64,000 nt of DNA, taken from NCBI RefSeq assembly GCF_037975235.1, contig NZ_CP150241.1, positions 310,001 to 374,000 on the forward strand, given 5' to 3'. The stretch comes from Paenibacillus sp. FSL R5-0341. Lineage in GTDB: Bacteria > Bacillota > Bacilli > Paenibacillales > Paenibacillaceae. The notes below the pieces were generated by a model. It saw nothing but the letters and a program-made list of their open reading frames with translations. It ran no database searches and was not told where the DNA came from. Each line of letters opens with the position of its first letter. The stretch's first letter is position 1. Below, in pieces: positions 1 to 13,885 of the stretch. The position numbers and the translations under genes were made by a program.

Positions 1-2
1 AG

Positions 3-440
3 CGCCCAGCTTTAATTGATTTCTTCAACGAGCTGTGTGAAGGTTACGTGGCACTTCAAGAGGAAAGTGGGTTGTGGCATCAGGTATTGAATGATCCGCA
101 GACGTATGAAGAAGCCTCCTGCACGGCGATGTTTGCCTATGGTTTTGCGCGGGGTGTACGCTTTGGCTGGTTCACAGACCCTGAAGTTTACGTCACAGCT
201 GCCCAGCGGGCATGGAAGGGACTCATCTGTAAAGCGATTGATCGTCAAGGGAATGTGCATGGCGTGTGTAGCGGATCGAGATATGCGTTCACGGCAGAGT
301 ATTACGATCAGGACTTGCGTACTGTCACCAATGACAATCATGGAATTGGCATTATGATGCTGGCAGGAACTGAGGTAGCCAAAATGAAGGAACATCTGGC
401 TGAGCACAGGGTGTCATCACCTGCCGGCTCACTGTCCTAA
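3..440 (+). CDS. GH105/GH88-type unsaturated glycosyl hydrolase, C-terminal fragment
   Basis: The reading frame is open from the window edge and ends at TAA 438-440, so only the last ~145 residues are present. The fragment has the late part of the (alpha/alpha)6 barrel seen in unsaturated rhamnogalacturonyl hydrolases (YteR/YesR type): a GLWHQVLND stretch, EASCTAMFAYGFARG, and DNHGIGIMMLAG close to the end. Such enzymes remove the unsaturated galacturonyl residue left by lyases on pectin fragments, usually in the cytoplasm. A hairpin terminator follows at 549-579, so it is probably transcribed separately from the ABC importer next door, but the proximity suggests they serve the same oligosaccharide. 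The family is recognised from motif pattern; GH88 versus GH105 cannot be separated from this piece. Confidence 0.8.
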   Translation, partial: RPALIDFFNELCEGYVALQEESGLWHQVLNDPQTYEEASCTAMFAYGFARGVRFGWFTDPEVYVTAAQRAWKGLICKAIDRQGNVHGVCSGSRYAFTAEYYDQDLRTVTNDNHGIGIMMLAGTEVAKMKEHLAEHRVSSPAGSLS

Positions 441-548
441 CAGACCACCGAGGTCTGATTTTCATACTATCGTTTCTATACAACACGTTGTCTTCTGCTC
501 CACGTACTACATTTCTATCCCCGTAATCATATCTGATACGGGAACATC

Positions 549-579
549 ACCGCCGGGAATGTCATTCCCGGTGGTTTTT
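549..579 (+). terminator. Rho-independent terminator after GH105 gene
   Basis: A 12-bp stem (one G-T pair) with a 3-nt loop, ACCGCCGGGAAT pairing with ATTCCCGGTGGT, is followed by five T. It separates the glycosidase from the downstream ABC importer. Confidence 0.85.
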
Positions 580-602
580 GATTCCGATAACTCCTTACTT
601 TT

Positions 603-631
603 TTGACAGGAAAGCTTACTTTTGTTTATGT
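603..631 (+). promoter_or_regulatory. Candidate promoter of the sugar ABC operon
   Basis: A perfect -35 hexamer TTGACA (603-608) has a weak -10 TTATGT (626-631) at 17 bp. An alternative -10, TACAAT at 652-657, lacks a good -35. Either would start transcription before the cre-like site at 664. Confidence 0.4.
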
Positions 632-663
632 CATGTGCAGCAATGGACCGATACAATAGGTTT

Positions 664-677
664 TGTAAGCGATTCCA
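664..677 (+). promoter_or_regulatory. cre-like site (CcpA) upstream of sugar ABC operon
   Basis: TGTAAGCGATTCCA matches 13 of 14 positions of the Bacillus cre consensus TGWAARCGYTWNCW. It lies between the candidate promoter and the start codon at 707, which fits carbon catabolite repression of the importer. Binding is inferred. Confidence 0.55.
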
Positions 678-706
678 TAAATGCAAGAAGGGGAGGAAAT
701 TCATTT

Positions 707-2047
707 ATGATGATCACGAAAAAGTGGGTAACCCTGTTCTGCCTGTCCCTGTTATTGTTCGCTACAGCCTGTTCTGGAGGGGCCGCCAATACACCATCTT
801 CTTCTGGTGAAGCAAGTGGAAGTGAGGGAGACTCTTCAGGCAAGATTGAACTACGCATGACCTGGTGGGGATCACAGACTAGACATGATCTGACGACCAA
901 AGTCATCCAATTGTTTGAAGAGAAACATCCGGGAATCACCATTAAGCCTGAATACTCCGGTTGGGACGGTTATTTTGACAAGTTGACTACACAGGTAGCT
1001 GGTTCGAATGCACCAGATATCATCCAGATGGATTACGCTTTTCTGACTGACTTTGCCCGGCGTGGTGCCTTGCTTGACCTGACCCCGTTTGCAGAGAGTA
1101 AAGACCTGCGGACAGAGGATCATGATCAGAGCATGATTACAGCCGGTTCGATTGACGATAAATTATATGCGATTACCCTCGGAGTTAACGCACCAGGAGT
1201 CATCTATGATACTACCGTATTTCAGGAATTAGGTATCGAAGAACCGCAAGAGAGCTGGACATGGAAGGATTTTGGGGATATTGCGACGAAGATCGCCGCA
1301 GCCAAAGGTGAGGGATTCTATGGATCTGCAGACATTTCCGGTACAACCAACATGTTCGAGGTGTTTATCCGGCAATCTGGGAAAGGATTGTTCGACGGAG
1401 GCACGATGACTGCTACCAGCGAGGAGCTTCAACAATGGTTCGATATGTGGGGTGCACTCCGAGAGAATGGTGGAGTGACCACAGCGGAGATCACGGCATC
1501 CACAACGAATGCACTGGAGACACGCCCAATCTCACTGGGTACAGCTGCCATGGATTTTGCATGGTCTAATCAATTGCTGACTTTCCAGCAGGTGAACAAA
1601 AACCAGGATCATAAGCTTGGCATCCAAGTGCTTCCGCATGGTGTTAACGAGCAGCAAATTGGCGAATACCTGAAGCTAGGCCAGTTCCTCTCTGGTTATG
1701 GCAAAACCAAACATCCGAAGGAAGTTGCCATGTTCATTGATTTCATGGTCAATGACCCAGAAGCAACCGCTATTCTTGGTTCCGAACGTGGGGTGCCAGT
1801 TAATTCAAGCATTCGTGAGCAGATGCAGCCAACGCTGCCGGAAGCGGAGCAAACCATTTTCCAATTTATCGACACCGTATCGAAGCATTCCAGTGAGATT
1901 GATCCACCATACCCGCAAGGATTTGCTGAAGTTGACACGAGTTTCAAGAGCGCAAGCGAGCAGATCGCCTTCGGTCAAGGCAGTACGCCAGATGTCATTG
2001 CCCAGTTTATTGAAGGAGCCAAGGCTACGCTTGCATCGAGTCAATAA
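707..2047 (+). CDS. Carbohydrate ABC transporter substrate-binding lipoprotein
   Basis: Family 1 extracellular solute-binding protein of 446 residues. The start chosen is ATG 707, ten bases after a GGGAGG site, because it opens directly on a signal peptide (charged MMITKKW, hydrophobic run, lipobox ending ATAC then Cys). A Ser/Gly/Glu-rich linker follows, then the mature domain beginning LRMTWWGSQTRHD, typical of oligosaccharide-binding lipoproteins. It would sit on the outer face of the membrane and feed the two permeases at 2096 and 3043. No ATPase is encoded here; such importers often share an MsmX-type ATPase encoded elsewhere. The substrate is unknown; the adjacent GH105 gene suggests pectin-derived oligosaccharides (inference). 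Confidence 0.92.
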   Translation: MMITKKWVTLFCLSLLLFATACSGGAANTPSSSGEASGSEGDSSGKIELRMTWWGSQTRHDLTTKVIQLFEEKHPGITIKPEYSGWDGYFDKLTTQVAGSNAPDIIQMDYAFLTDFARRGALLDLTPFAESKDLRTEDHDQSMITAGSIDDKLYAITLGVNAPGVIYDTTVFQELGIEEPQESWTWKDFGDIATKIAAAKGEGFYGSADISGTTNMFEVFIRQSGKGLFDGGTMTATSEELQQWFDMWGALRENGGVTTAEITASTTNALETRPISLGTAAMDFAWSNQLLTFQQVNKNQDHKLGIQVLPHGVNEQQIGEYLKLGQFLSGYGKTKHPKEVAMFIDFMVNDPEATAILGSERGVPVNSSIREQMQPTLPEAEQTIFQFIDTVSKHSSEIDPPYPQGFAEVDTSFKSASEQIAFGQGSTPDVIAQFIEGAKATLASSQ

Positions 2048-2095
2048 ACCATTGAAACCATTTCAGACTTCTAATTCTGCGGGGAGGTTGCGAAG

Positions 2096-3046
2096 ATGAC
2101 GACATCTCAGGTCAGTCAAGCCCGAATCGAGCGTGTAGCTACCCGGCGGGTCAAACGGAGATATGCGCATAATGGAGCCGCACTTCTATTTCTCGCCCCA
2201 TGGCTTGTCGGATTGTTATTTCTCACCTTGGGTCCCATGTTGGTATCGTTATACATTTCGTTCACCGATTACAGTATCCTGGCCGCCCCTTCCTGGGTCG
2301 GTCTGGATAACTACACGACGATGTTTACGTCCGATAAACTGTTCACCAAATCACTCCAGGTAACGTTCACATATGTCGCTGTATCCGTACCGGTCAAACT
2401 GATCTTCGCGCTGCTTGTAGCGATGTTGCTCAACAAGGGGATTCGAGGGCTCGGTATTTACCGGACAGTGTATTACATCCCGACATTGCTTGGAGGTAGC
2501 GTGGCGATTGCAATGTTGTGGCGTAAAATGCTGGGTGGGGACGGGCTGCTCAATAGTGTGCTTGCCATGGTAGGCATTAAAGCTCCCGATTGGGTAGCGA
2601 ATCCGAAGTATGCCCTGTACTCCATCGTGCTGTTATCCGTGTGGCAGTTTGGATCATCGATGATTATTTTCCTCGCAGGCCTGAAGCAGATTCCACCCGA
2701 GTATGATGAAGCCTCAGCGGTAGATGGTGCAGGTCCTCTGCGGAGATTCTTCTATATAACGTTGCCGATTCTGTCACCCGTTATCTTCTTCAATCTCGTT
2801 ATGCAACTGATTACGTCTTTTCAATCATTCACACAGGCTTTTGTCATCAGTAACGGTAGCGGCGGGCCAGTGAACTCAACCTTAATGTACTCTCTGTATC
2901 TGTACAAAAAAGGATTCTCCTTCTTTCAGATGGGCTATGCTTCCGCGATGGCCTGGGTGCTGGTGATCCTGATTGGCGTATTTACATTGCTCGTATTCCG
3001 CAGCAGTAAGCTGTGGGTGCACTATGAGGATGGTGGAAAATCATGA
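2096..3046 (+). CDS. Sugar ABC transporter permease (MalF/UgpA type)
   Basis: Integral membrane subunit of 316 residues with an N-terminal basic stretch, about six hydrophobic segments and the cytoplasmic EAA loop (YDEASAVDGAGPLRRFF, around residue 203) that docks the ATPase. It begins 48 bases after the lipoprotein with a GGGGAGG ribosome site, and its stop overlaps the next permease start by four bases (ATGA), indicating translational coupling. First-position permeases of CUT1 importers look like this. It should form a heterodimer with the 3043 product. Confidence 0.93.
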   Translation: MTTSQVSQARIERVATRRVKRRYAHNGAALLFLAPWLVGLLFLTLGPMLVSLYISFTDYSILAAPSWVGLDNYTTMFTSDKLFTKSLQVTFTYVAVSVPVKLIFALLVAMLLNKGIRGLGIYRTVYYIPTLLGGSVAIAMLWRKMLGGDGLLNSVLAMVGIKAPDWVANPKYALYSIVLLSVWQFGSSMIIFLAGLKQIPPEYDEASAVDGAGPLRRFFYITLPILSPVIFFNLVMQLITSFQSFTQAFVISNGSGGPVNSTLMYSLYLYKKGFSFFQMGYASAMAWVLVILIGVFTLLVFRSSKLWVHYEDGGKS

Positions 3047-3891
3047 TTGGACAACGGAACTCCACAGCATGGGTCGTCGGCAAACATGTGCTGATCTCTG
3101 GCATCGCCTTTGTCATGCTCTATCCAATTCTCTGGATGCTCGGCAGCTCGTTCAAACCGGGACATATGATCTTTACAGAGACCTGGTTTTGGCCGCAGGA
3201 ATGGAATTGGCAAAATTACATGAATGGCTGGTCGGGAATTCAGGGTAATCCGTTCTCCCGGTTCCTTAGTAATTCTGTTATCCTGTCGCTTGGTGCCGTA
3301 CTGGGCAATGTCATCTCCTGCTCTATGGCGGCTTATGCCTTCGCCCGACTGAATTTTCGTTTCAAAGCCATCTGCTTCGGTCTAATGCTCATGACGATCA
3401 TGCTGCCACATCATGTGACGCTGATTCCGCAGTATATTCTTTTCAACCACTTGGAGTGGGTGAATACGTATCTGCCGCTGGTGGTGCCGAAATGGCTGGC
3501 TACTGACGCATTCTTCATTTTTCTCATGGTACAGTTCTTCCGAGGGTTGCCCAAAGAGCTGGATGAAGCGGCCACTATTGATGGATGCGGTCCTGTGAAA
3601 ATATACACCAAAATCATCATTCCACTGGCTTTTCCAGCATTAGTCACTACGATGATCTTTACGTTCTTGTGGACATGGGACGACTTCTTCAGTCAGTTGA
3701 TCTACCTGAGTGACGTGAGCAAATATACAGTGCCGTTAGGTCTACGCCTGTTCCTTGATTCCAGCTCTCAATCCGATTGGGGTCCGATGTTTGCGATGTC
3801 GGTGTTGTCGCTAGTGCCATGTTTTATTGTATTTATCGTGTGTCAAAAGTACTTCGTGGAAGGAATCGCAACCTCTGGACTCAAAGGGTAA
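3043..3891 (+). CDS. Sugar ABC transporter permease (MalG/UgpE type)
   Basis: The 282-residue partner permease has six predicted membrane spans and an EAA loop (ELDEAATIDGCGPVKIY, around residue 172). It starts inside the stop of the preceding gene. The C-terminus (EGIATSGLKG) matches the usual MalG-type ending. It completes the membrane part of the importer whose lipoprotein is at 707. Confidence 0.93.
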   Translation: MIGQRNSTAWVVGKHVLISGIAFVMLYPILWMLGSSFKPGHMIFTETWFWPQEWNWQNYMNGWSGIQGNPFSRFLSNSVILSLGAVLGNVISCSMAAYAFARLNFRFKAICFGLMLMTIMLPHHVTLIPQYILFNHLEWVNTYLPLVVPKWLATDAFFIFLMVQFFRGLPKELDEAATIDGCGPVKIYTKIIIPLAFPALVTTMIFTFLWTWDDFFSQLIYLSDVSKYTVPLGLRLFLDSSSQSDWGPMFAMSVLSLVPCFIVFIVCQKYFVEGIATSGLKG

Positions 3892-3919
3892 TTCCAAGAC
3901 GAAACGAGTTGATTTTCGC

Positions 3920-5770
3920 ATGCGGAAAGGAAGATGGTCTTCATATATTAATCAAAAGCTGCAACAAAGCAAGCTCTCCACATTGATGGTGACTTGCTTT
4001 ATTGCGTTTAACCTGTTGCTCGTCTCGGTGATCGTCTGGCTGGCATATCAGTCATTCTCAGCGGTCACCTTTGCCGAGATTAGCAAAGCACGCCTGGCTC
4101 TTCTGAACGAGAGCACACGCCGGGGATTTGATTTCATCACAGGGGTAACCGGAACAGCTTATGCTTTGGCGAGCAATCGGGAGCTGTCCAGTCTGCTTGA
4201 GACAATGGAGACCGGAAGACTTTCGCAGATTCATCAACGGCGGGAAGTATCCCGCATATTGGATCATACTCTGGTCGTCAGTGAAGGCATTACTTCTATA
4301 GAGTTGTACACGGATGCATTTAACGGTGTAGCTGTTACCATGCCTGATCGCATCTTCCCGGTAGATACGATATCCGGCGATTCCTGGTTCGAAGCACTGG
4401 AGCAGGCAGATGCAGCATGGGTACCTTTGCGCGAGAATGAATCGGGTCAATCCCTAATTGGTTATGCCCAGCGAATCTTTGACAGCCGAGGTGGGACGGT
4501 AGCCTACGTGCTTATTCGGCTGAGCCGCGCAGACATCGTACGCAGGTTTTCGGATATGCCCATGGTATTGGAAGGCAAGGTGCTGCTGGTGGATACGGCT
4601 GGTAATGTCGTCATGCAAATGGGTGAATCTGATTCCGTTGAGGGACCTAAGTGGTCTGATAACCCCACTACAAGTGGGGGAGATGGAGATTCTTCTTCTA
4701 TTATAGATAGTGTATGGATTCAGCAACACGTCCAGCGTGGAGAAGACGGATTCGAAGTGGTTTCCGGTAAACCCGGTGGCGCTCAGCTTGTGCTGTACTC
4801 CAGACCAGCGATGCTTCAGTGGCGTCTGGTGCAGACTATTCCGGTTCATATGCTGTTATCCCCGGTCAGACACGCAGGGTGGCAGATTCTTGGCATTGCA
4901 GTACTGGGGTTGTTATGCTCGGCATTACTCGCATTTCTGTTCGTGCGGCGGATTATTCGTCCTCTACGCCAACTGATCAAGCGAATGAGACAATTGGAGA
5001 AAGGGGATTTTGATACTCGGGTACAACTGTCATTCACAGAGGAATATGCCCATTTGGCGTATGGATTCAATCACATGGCTTCACAGCTCACGACGCTGAT
5101 GGAACAGGTGAAGGATGAGAGCCGTGCTAAGCGGGAAGCCCAGACGGGCTTGCTTGAGGCCCAGATCAAACCCCATTTTCTATACAACACTCTCGACATG
5201 ATCCACTGGCGTGCGCTCGATTACGAAGCCAAGGATATCAGTCGTATGATTGTGCAGCTCAGTAAGCTTTTACGGATCGGACTGAGTGGGGGGAGATTAT
5301 TTATTCGGGTACGGGACGAGTTGGAGCATGCGCGTTGTTACGTCAGCATTCAGTCAGAGCGTCTACCCTTCTCTATTCAATATCTGGAGCAGATCGATCC
5401 GCGTATTCGTGGCTGTTTTATTCCCAAGATTATCTTACAGCCCTTTATTGAGAATGCCGTTATGCACGGACATCCGGAAGAAGGCACACTTCGAATTCAG
5501 GTGTATATGCATGAGGCGGAAAGCTCTCAACCGGATATCGTCATTCGTATCACGGATAATGGCCAAGGCTTGCCAGAGGGTTGGGAACTCGAAGCGACGT
5601 GTGGCATCGGTGTACGGAATGTTCATCAGCGAATTCAGCTCTATTGCGGGAAGCGATATGGCGTTCAACTGAGGGATGGAGAGTCGGGTGGTGTGGAAGT
5701 GACGATTACACTCCCTCGTATTGAGACCGATGAGCAATTAAATCTGTGGCTGGACGGTGAAAAAGGATGA
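3920..5770 (+). CDS. YesM-type sensor histidine kinase
   Basis: Membrane sensor kinase. ATG 3920 gives 616 residues; the frame is open further upstream inside the permease gene, but those starts would give a long hydrophilic extension before the first membrane span. Visible domains: membrane span at about residues 21-43, extracytoplasmic sensor domain to about 320, second span about 320-342, HAMP linker, His_kinase domain with phospho-accepting His about 419 in QIKPHFLYNTLDMIHW, then HATPase_c with the N box (LQPFIENAVMHG) and DNGQGLP. Its last four bases overlap the response regulator start. In this family the kinase senses sugar, often with the binding protein, and drives the neighbouring ABC genes; that role here is inferred from the operon. 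Confidence 0.9.
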   Translation: MRKGRWSSYINQKLQQSKLSTLMVTCFIAFNLLLVSVIVWLAYQSFSAVTFAEISKARLALLNESTRRGFDFITGVTGTAYALASNRELSSLLETMETGRLSQIHQRREVSRILDHTLVVSEGITSIELYTDAFNGVAVTMPDRIFPVDTISGDSWFEALEQADAAWVPLRENESGQSLIGYAQRIFDSRGGTVAYVLIRLSRADIVRRFSDMPMVLEGKVLLVDTAGNVVMQMGESDSVEGPKWSDNPTTSGGDGDSSSIIDSVWIQQHVQRGEDGFEVVSGKPGGAQLVLYSRPAMLQWRLVQTIPVHMLLSPVRHAGWQILGIAVLGLLCSALLAFLFVRRIIRPLRQLIKRMRQLEKGDFDTRVQLSFTEEYAHLAYGFNHMASQLTTLMEQVKDESRAKREAQTGLLEAQIKPHFLYNTLDMIHWRALDYEAKDISRMIVQLSKLLRIGLSGGRLFIRVRDELEHARCYVSIQSERLPFSIQYLEQIDPRIRGCFIPKIILQPFIENAVMHGHPEEGTLRIQVYMHEAESSQPDIVIRITDNGQGLPEGWELEATCGIGVRNVHQRIQLYCGKRYGVQLRDGESGGVEVTITLPRIETDEQLNLWLDGEKG

Positions 5771-7377
5771 AGACCATCATGCTTGTAGATGACGATCCGC
5801 ATATTGTAAAGGCACTAACGGAACATATTGACTGGCCTTCCCTGGGCCTCAGCATTGTAGGCACTGCTTCGAATGGCCTGGATGCGCTTGATCTTTTTCA
5901 CCGCATGCATCCCGATCTTGTTATGACTGACGTTTATCTCCCAGGGATGACCGGGCTTGAGATTACGCAGACGTTGCGGCGTGATCATCCCCATCTGCCG
6001 ATCATCATCCTTAGTGGATATGACGAATTCGAGAACGCCCGAGCAGCCATGCGCTGGGGTGTGAATCACTTTTTGCTGAAGCCTGCGGAGGTGGAGGAGA
6101 TTGAGTCTGTGCTGCGGGAGGTGTTACTGGAACAAGATGTGCGAGAGCGGCATGAGCGGCTAGAGCGGACGTACAAGCAGGAGGTCGGACGGGTACTTCC
6201 GTATTTGCGCAAACAATTTCTACACGAACTGCTGACTACGCGATATCGGCCGGAGGAGCTGCTTAAAGAACGCATGGACTATATAGGCATTCATATGTCC
6301 TCACAAGCACGCGCCATTAGTCTGCAGCTGAATCGCCCCGTATTTTTGACACGGATGAAAGAACGGGATTGGCAGCTTCTCCGCTATGGGGCGGCTGATA
6401 TTATCCAAGAGACGGTGAAGGAGCATGCGGCGCGCATGAATGATCTGGTAGAGATTGTTGATTATTCGGATCAGGTCTTTGTGTTGCTTCTATTAGGAGA
6501 TACAGAGGATAAGGATCAGCTAGAGGATATCCTGCCACTCGTGGAAAGGATGATGGATCAGATCTTTACGTATTTGAAAATCGAAGTAAGTGCTGGAATA
6601 GGAAGATCCAAAAGTCACCCATGTGAGGTGATAGATTCTTATTTGGAGAGCAGGGAAGCGGTGGAAACAGCAGAGTTTCAAGGTGGAAGTCGTATCTACC
6701 ACTATGAAGCGTCAGAGGATACAGAACCAAGTGTGACCGATTATTCGCTATTACTTCGTCAATGGAGTGAGGCTTGGACGGATATCAGACCAGATCTGGC
6801 GGAAGAGGTATGGCATCATATTTGCCTTTTGCTGAAAGAGGGCAACTGTGTTGGCATACAGGATGTACAGGTGGTGGCCGTCAGTCTGTTTGACACGTTG
6901 ATTCATAGCTGGAACCGACTTCACCCGATGTTACCCCCGCCGCTGGCGATGAGTGATTTTTTGCGTGAAATTCAATCGAAATATGCGTTGCATGATCTGG
7001 TAAGCTGGATGGATCGTATTATCTGCAACTGGCTGGAACAGATACGCAAGGAGATGGGCGAGAAGAAAAGTAATAAACTGATAGAGCAGGTGAAACAATA
7101 TGTGGAGCTGCATTACGCCGAAGAGATCAGTTTTGAAGCGATTGCCAAGGGGCTATTCGTGCATCCGAAGTATCTGAGTCAACTGTTCAAAAGGGTGACC
7201 GGGGAGAATTTCGTGAGTTATTTGAACGGGTACCGAATTCAAAGAGCGTTGGAACTGTTGCAGTCGGGACATTACATGGTATATGAGGTAAGTGAGATGA
7301 CGGGGTTCCGTAATGCCACGTATTTCAGCCAGGTGTTCAAGATGCTTACAGGTAAGAGTCCGTCTGAGGTGGGGTAG
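5767..7377 (+). CDS. YesN-type response regulator, AraC family
   Basis: A 536-residue cytoplasmic regulator. The N-terminal receiver has the acidic pocket (LVDDDP, residues 6-11), phosphorylation site Asp55 in MTDVYLPGMTG, and the conserved Lys near 104 (LLKPAE). A long middle region of YesN type follows, then two AraC helix-turn-helix motifs in the last ~100 residues (ISFEAIAKGLFVHPKYLSQL and the GFRNATYFSQVFK segment). It overlaps the kinase gene by four bases. The pair probably activates the sugar ABC operon from 603. No clear terminator follows. Confidence 0.92.
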   Translation: MKTIMLVDDDPHIVKALTEHIDWPSLGLSIVGTASNGLDALDLFHRMHPDLVMTDVYLPGMTGLEITQTLRRDHPHLPIIILSGYDEFENARAAMRWGVNHFLLKPAEVEEIESVLREVLLEQDVRERHERLERTYKQEVGRVLPYLRKQFLHELLTTRYRPEELLKERMDYIGIHMSSQARAISLQLNRPVFLTRMKERDWQLLRYGAADIIQETVKEHAARMNDLVEIVDYSDQVFVLLLLGDTEDKDQLEDILPLVERMMDQIFTYLKIEVSAGIGRSKSHPCEVIDSYLESREAVETAEFQGGSRIYHYEASEDTEPSVTDYSLLLRQWSEAWTDIRPDLAEEVWHHICLLLKEGNCVGIQDVQVVAVSLFDTLIHSWNRLHPMLPPPLAMSDFLREIQSKYALHDLVSWMDRIICNWLEQIRKEMGEKKSNKLIEQVKQYVELHYAEEISFEAIAKGLFVHPKYLSQLFKRVTGENFVSYLNGYRIQRALELLQSGHYMVYEVSEMTGFRNATYFSQVFKMLTGKSPSEVG

Positions 7378-7431
7378 AGCGGTAGAGAGTATGGAATATT
7401 TAATTAAAGTGGAATAGGTGGAATGGTTCTT

Positions 7432-7977
7432 ATGATTATCGAACAACAGGAATATTACGTTAAAGGAGTATCTTACTCGATTAGATTGGCAGAGGAAAAG
7501 GATGCTGAGGCCCTGTCTTCACTTCGTGTACAACTGGACGGAGAAACTGAGAACATGGATCGTGAAGAGGGCGAGGCGTATATCGACCCAGCCAGTTTCA
7601 GGCGTATCATCCATGTGGACACCGAGAAGTCGCGGAATCTATTCCTCGTTGCTGTAGTAGCGGGCGAGATTGTGGGATACTCCCGATGTGAAGGTACAGA
7701 GTTGAAGCGCTTTTGCCATAAGGTTGAGTTCGGCGTGTGTGTAGCCAGAGAGTTCTGGGGACATGGGATTGGCATGAACTTGTTGGAGCAGTCGATGGAA
7801 TGGGCAGACCAGACTGGTGTAGAGAAGATGATGTTGAATGTACTGGCATCAAACGAAAAGGCAATCAAGTTATATCAAAAGAGTGGCTTCGGGATTGAAG
7901 GCGTTTTGAAAAGGGATCGTAGACATGCGGATGGACAGTATTACGACACGATAGTGATGGGCAGGTTCAAAGCGTAA
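7432..7977 (+). CDS. GNAT family N-acetyltransferase
   Basis: Cytoplasmic acetyl-CoA-dependent acyltransferase of about 181 residues. Motif A is visible as GVCVAREFWGHGIGMNLLEQ, and the C-terminal part (NEKAIKLYQKSGFGIEGVLKRDR) is typical of RimJ/RimL or spermidine-acetyltransferase-like GNATs. Two in-frame starts exist, 7423 and 7432; 7432 lies ten bases from AGGTGG and is preferred. The gene lies alone between the YesN gene and the rRNA operon. The acceptor substrate cannot be told from sequence. Confidence 0.88.
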   Translation: MIIEQQEYYVKGVSYSIRLAEEKDAEALSSLRVQLDGETENMDREEGEAYIDPASFRRIIHVDTEKSRNLFLVAVVAGEIVGYSRCEGTELKRFCHKVEFGVCVAREFWGHGIGMNLLEQSMEWADQTGVEKMMLNVLASNEKAIKLYQKSGFGIEGVLKRDRRHADGQYYDTIVMGRFKA

Positions 7978-8276
7978 CAAGTAAAGAAGTGAGGACCATA
8001 ACTTATCAAGCTCACAGAAGAGTGAGTTCATTACTATACTCGAAATCAAAATAATAGATAGCATTGTTCCATATGATATTGTGTTTCTTATTATATAGAA
8101 GGTAATGATGTTGATTGGTTCTGTTCGTAATCTATATAGAGGCAGAATAGACTGGCGAGTGTATGTAGGGTATAGTAAGAGGATATTGCCATCGAGAAGA
8201 TAGTTTGAAAAGAGATTATATCAAGTAAACGAGAAATTCATTGATGGAATATTTTACAAGTAGTAATTATGTTGTG
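7978..8276. other. Intergenic region before first rRNA operon
   Basis: About 300 AT-rich bases with no supportable gene. A short CTCAC/GTGAG hairpin lies near 8012. Similarity to the second rRNA operon upstream region begins only after about 8277. Confidence 0.6.
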
Positions 8277-8371
8277 CATATGGTATATTCTATTTCCGGC
8301 CAAAAAAAACACGAAAAACATAGTGCCGCAAGCAAAATAAATAAGCTTCGAAAGAAACTTAAAAAAAGAGC

Positions 8372-8400
8372 TTGCAAAGTTGGTTCGGAAGTGTTATGAT
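8372..8400 (+). promoter_or_regulatory. Promoter of first rRNA operon
   Basis: TTGCAA (8372-8377), 17-bp spacer, TATGAT (8395-8400), preceded by an A-rich tract (8358-8369) that looks like an UP element. The same arrangement occurs at 47701-47729 before the second operon. The similarity between operons starts about 95 bases further upstream. Confidence 0.8.
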
Positions 8401-8443
8401 ATAAAAGTTGCTGAGGAGAACAACGCTCGGTAACGAAACAAGT

Positions 8444-8460
8444 TTGATCTTTGAAAACTG
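8444..8460 (+). promoter_or_regulatory. BoxA antitermination element in rRNA leader
   Basis: TGATCTTTGAAAACTG in the leader matches the conserved rRNA BoxA used for Nus-factor antitermination. A second copy, TGTTCTTTGAAAACT, lies in the 16S-23S spacer at 10276-10290. Confidence 0.7.
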
Positions 8461-8596
8461 AACAACGAGTGAGTAAACATTCTGCTTGCAGAATAAACGC
8501 GAAAGTTGAGACAAGCCTTGGTTTGGATCGGCTGGAGCACAAATGAGATTTTTAATCTCGTCAGATTCAAAATGAGCTTATCGCTCTTTTCAATAC

Positions 8597-13388
<4,792 letters not shown>

Positions 13389-13465
13389 TTTGCAAGTGAT
13401 AATTCGCGTGTTTCGTTTCGAATCTAGTTTTCAGAGAACAACAACTCTGAAATGTAAGCACCGCG

Positions 13466-13582
13466 TTTGGTGGCGATGGCGGAGGGGTTCCACACGTACC
13501 CATCCCGAACACGACCGTTAAGCCCTCTAGCGCCGATGGTACTTGGACCGCAGGGTCCTGGGAGAGTAGGACGCCGCCAAGC
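13466..13582 (+). rRNA. rrf: 5S ribosomal RNA (copy 1)
   Basis: A 117-base molecule with pairing ends (TTTGGTGGCGATGGC with GCCGCCAAGC) and the conserved CCGAACACG loop. It is identical to copy 2. Confidence 0.95.
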
Positions 13583-13585
13583 GAA

Positions 13586-13607
13586 ACCCCATTGGGGTAT
13601 TTTTTTT
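13586..13607 (+). terminator. Short hairpin plus T-run between 5S and tRNA array
   Basis: ACCCC-ATT-GGGGT followed by A and eight T. It looks like a weak intrinsic terminator or attenuator lying before the tRNA array. The second operon has the T-run but a weaker stem (52915-52934). Confidence 0.45.
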
Positions 13608-13620
13608 CGAAAATTGATAA

Positions 13621-13694
13621 GGGCCCTTAGCTCAGTTGGTTAGAGCGCACCTCTGATAAGGGTGAGGCCGGTGGTTCGAGTCCACCAGGGCCCA
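13621..13694 (+). tRNA. tRNA-Ile(GAT)
   Basis: First of 17 tRNAs. Complete cloverleaf, acceptor GGGCCCT/AGGGCCC, anticodon GAT, CCA not encoded. Confidence 0.97.
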
Positions 13695-13728
13695 TAGCAA
13701 GACCACAACAAGAAATACACCAGAGTAT

Positions 13729-13804
13729 GGGGCCATAGCTCAGCTGGGAGAGCGCCTGCCTTGCAAGCAGGAGGTCAGCGGTTCGATCCCGCTTGGCTCC
13801 ACCA
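13729..13804 (+). tRNA. tRNA-Ala(TGC)
   Basis: Acceptor GGGGCCA pairs with TGGCTCC (one G-T); anticodon loop CTTGCAA; CCA encoded. Confidence 0.97.
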
Positions 13805-13805
13805 T

Positions 13806-13881
13806 TCCCTGATAGCTCAGTTGGTAGAGCACTCGACTGTTAATCGAGTTGTCACAGGTTCGAGCCCTGTTCGGGGAGCCA
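13806..13881 (+). tRNA. tRNA-Asn(GTT)
   Basis: Anticodon loop CTGTTAA in stem CTCGA/TCGAG; discriminator G; CCA encoded. It begins one base after the Ala gene's CCA. Confidence 0.97.
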
Positions 13882-13885
13882 GTAA

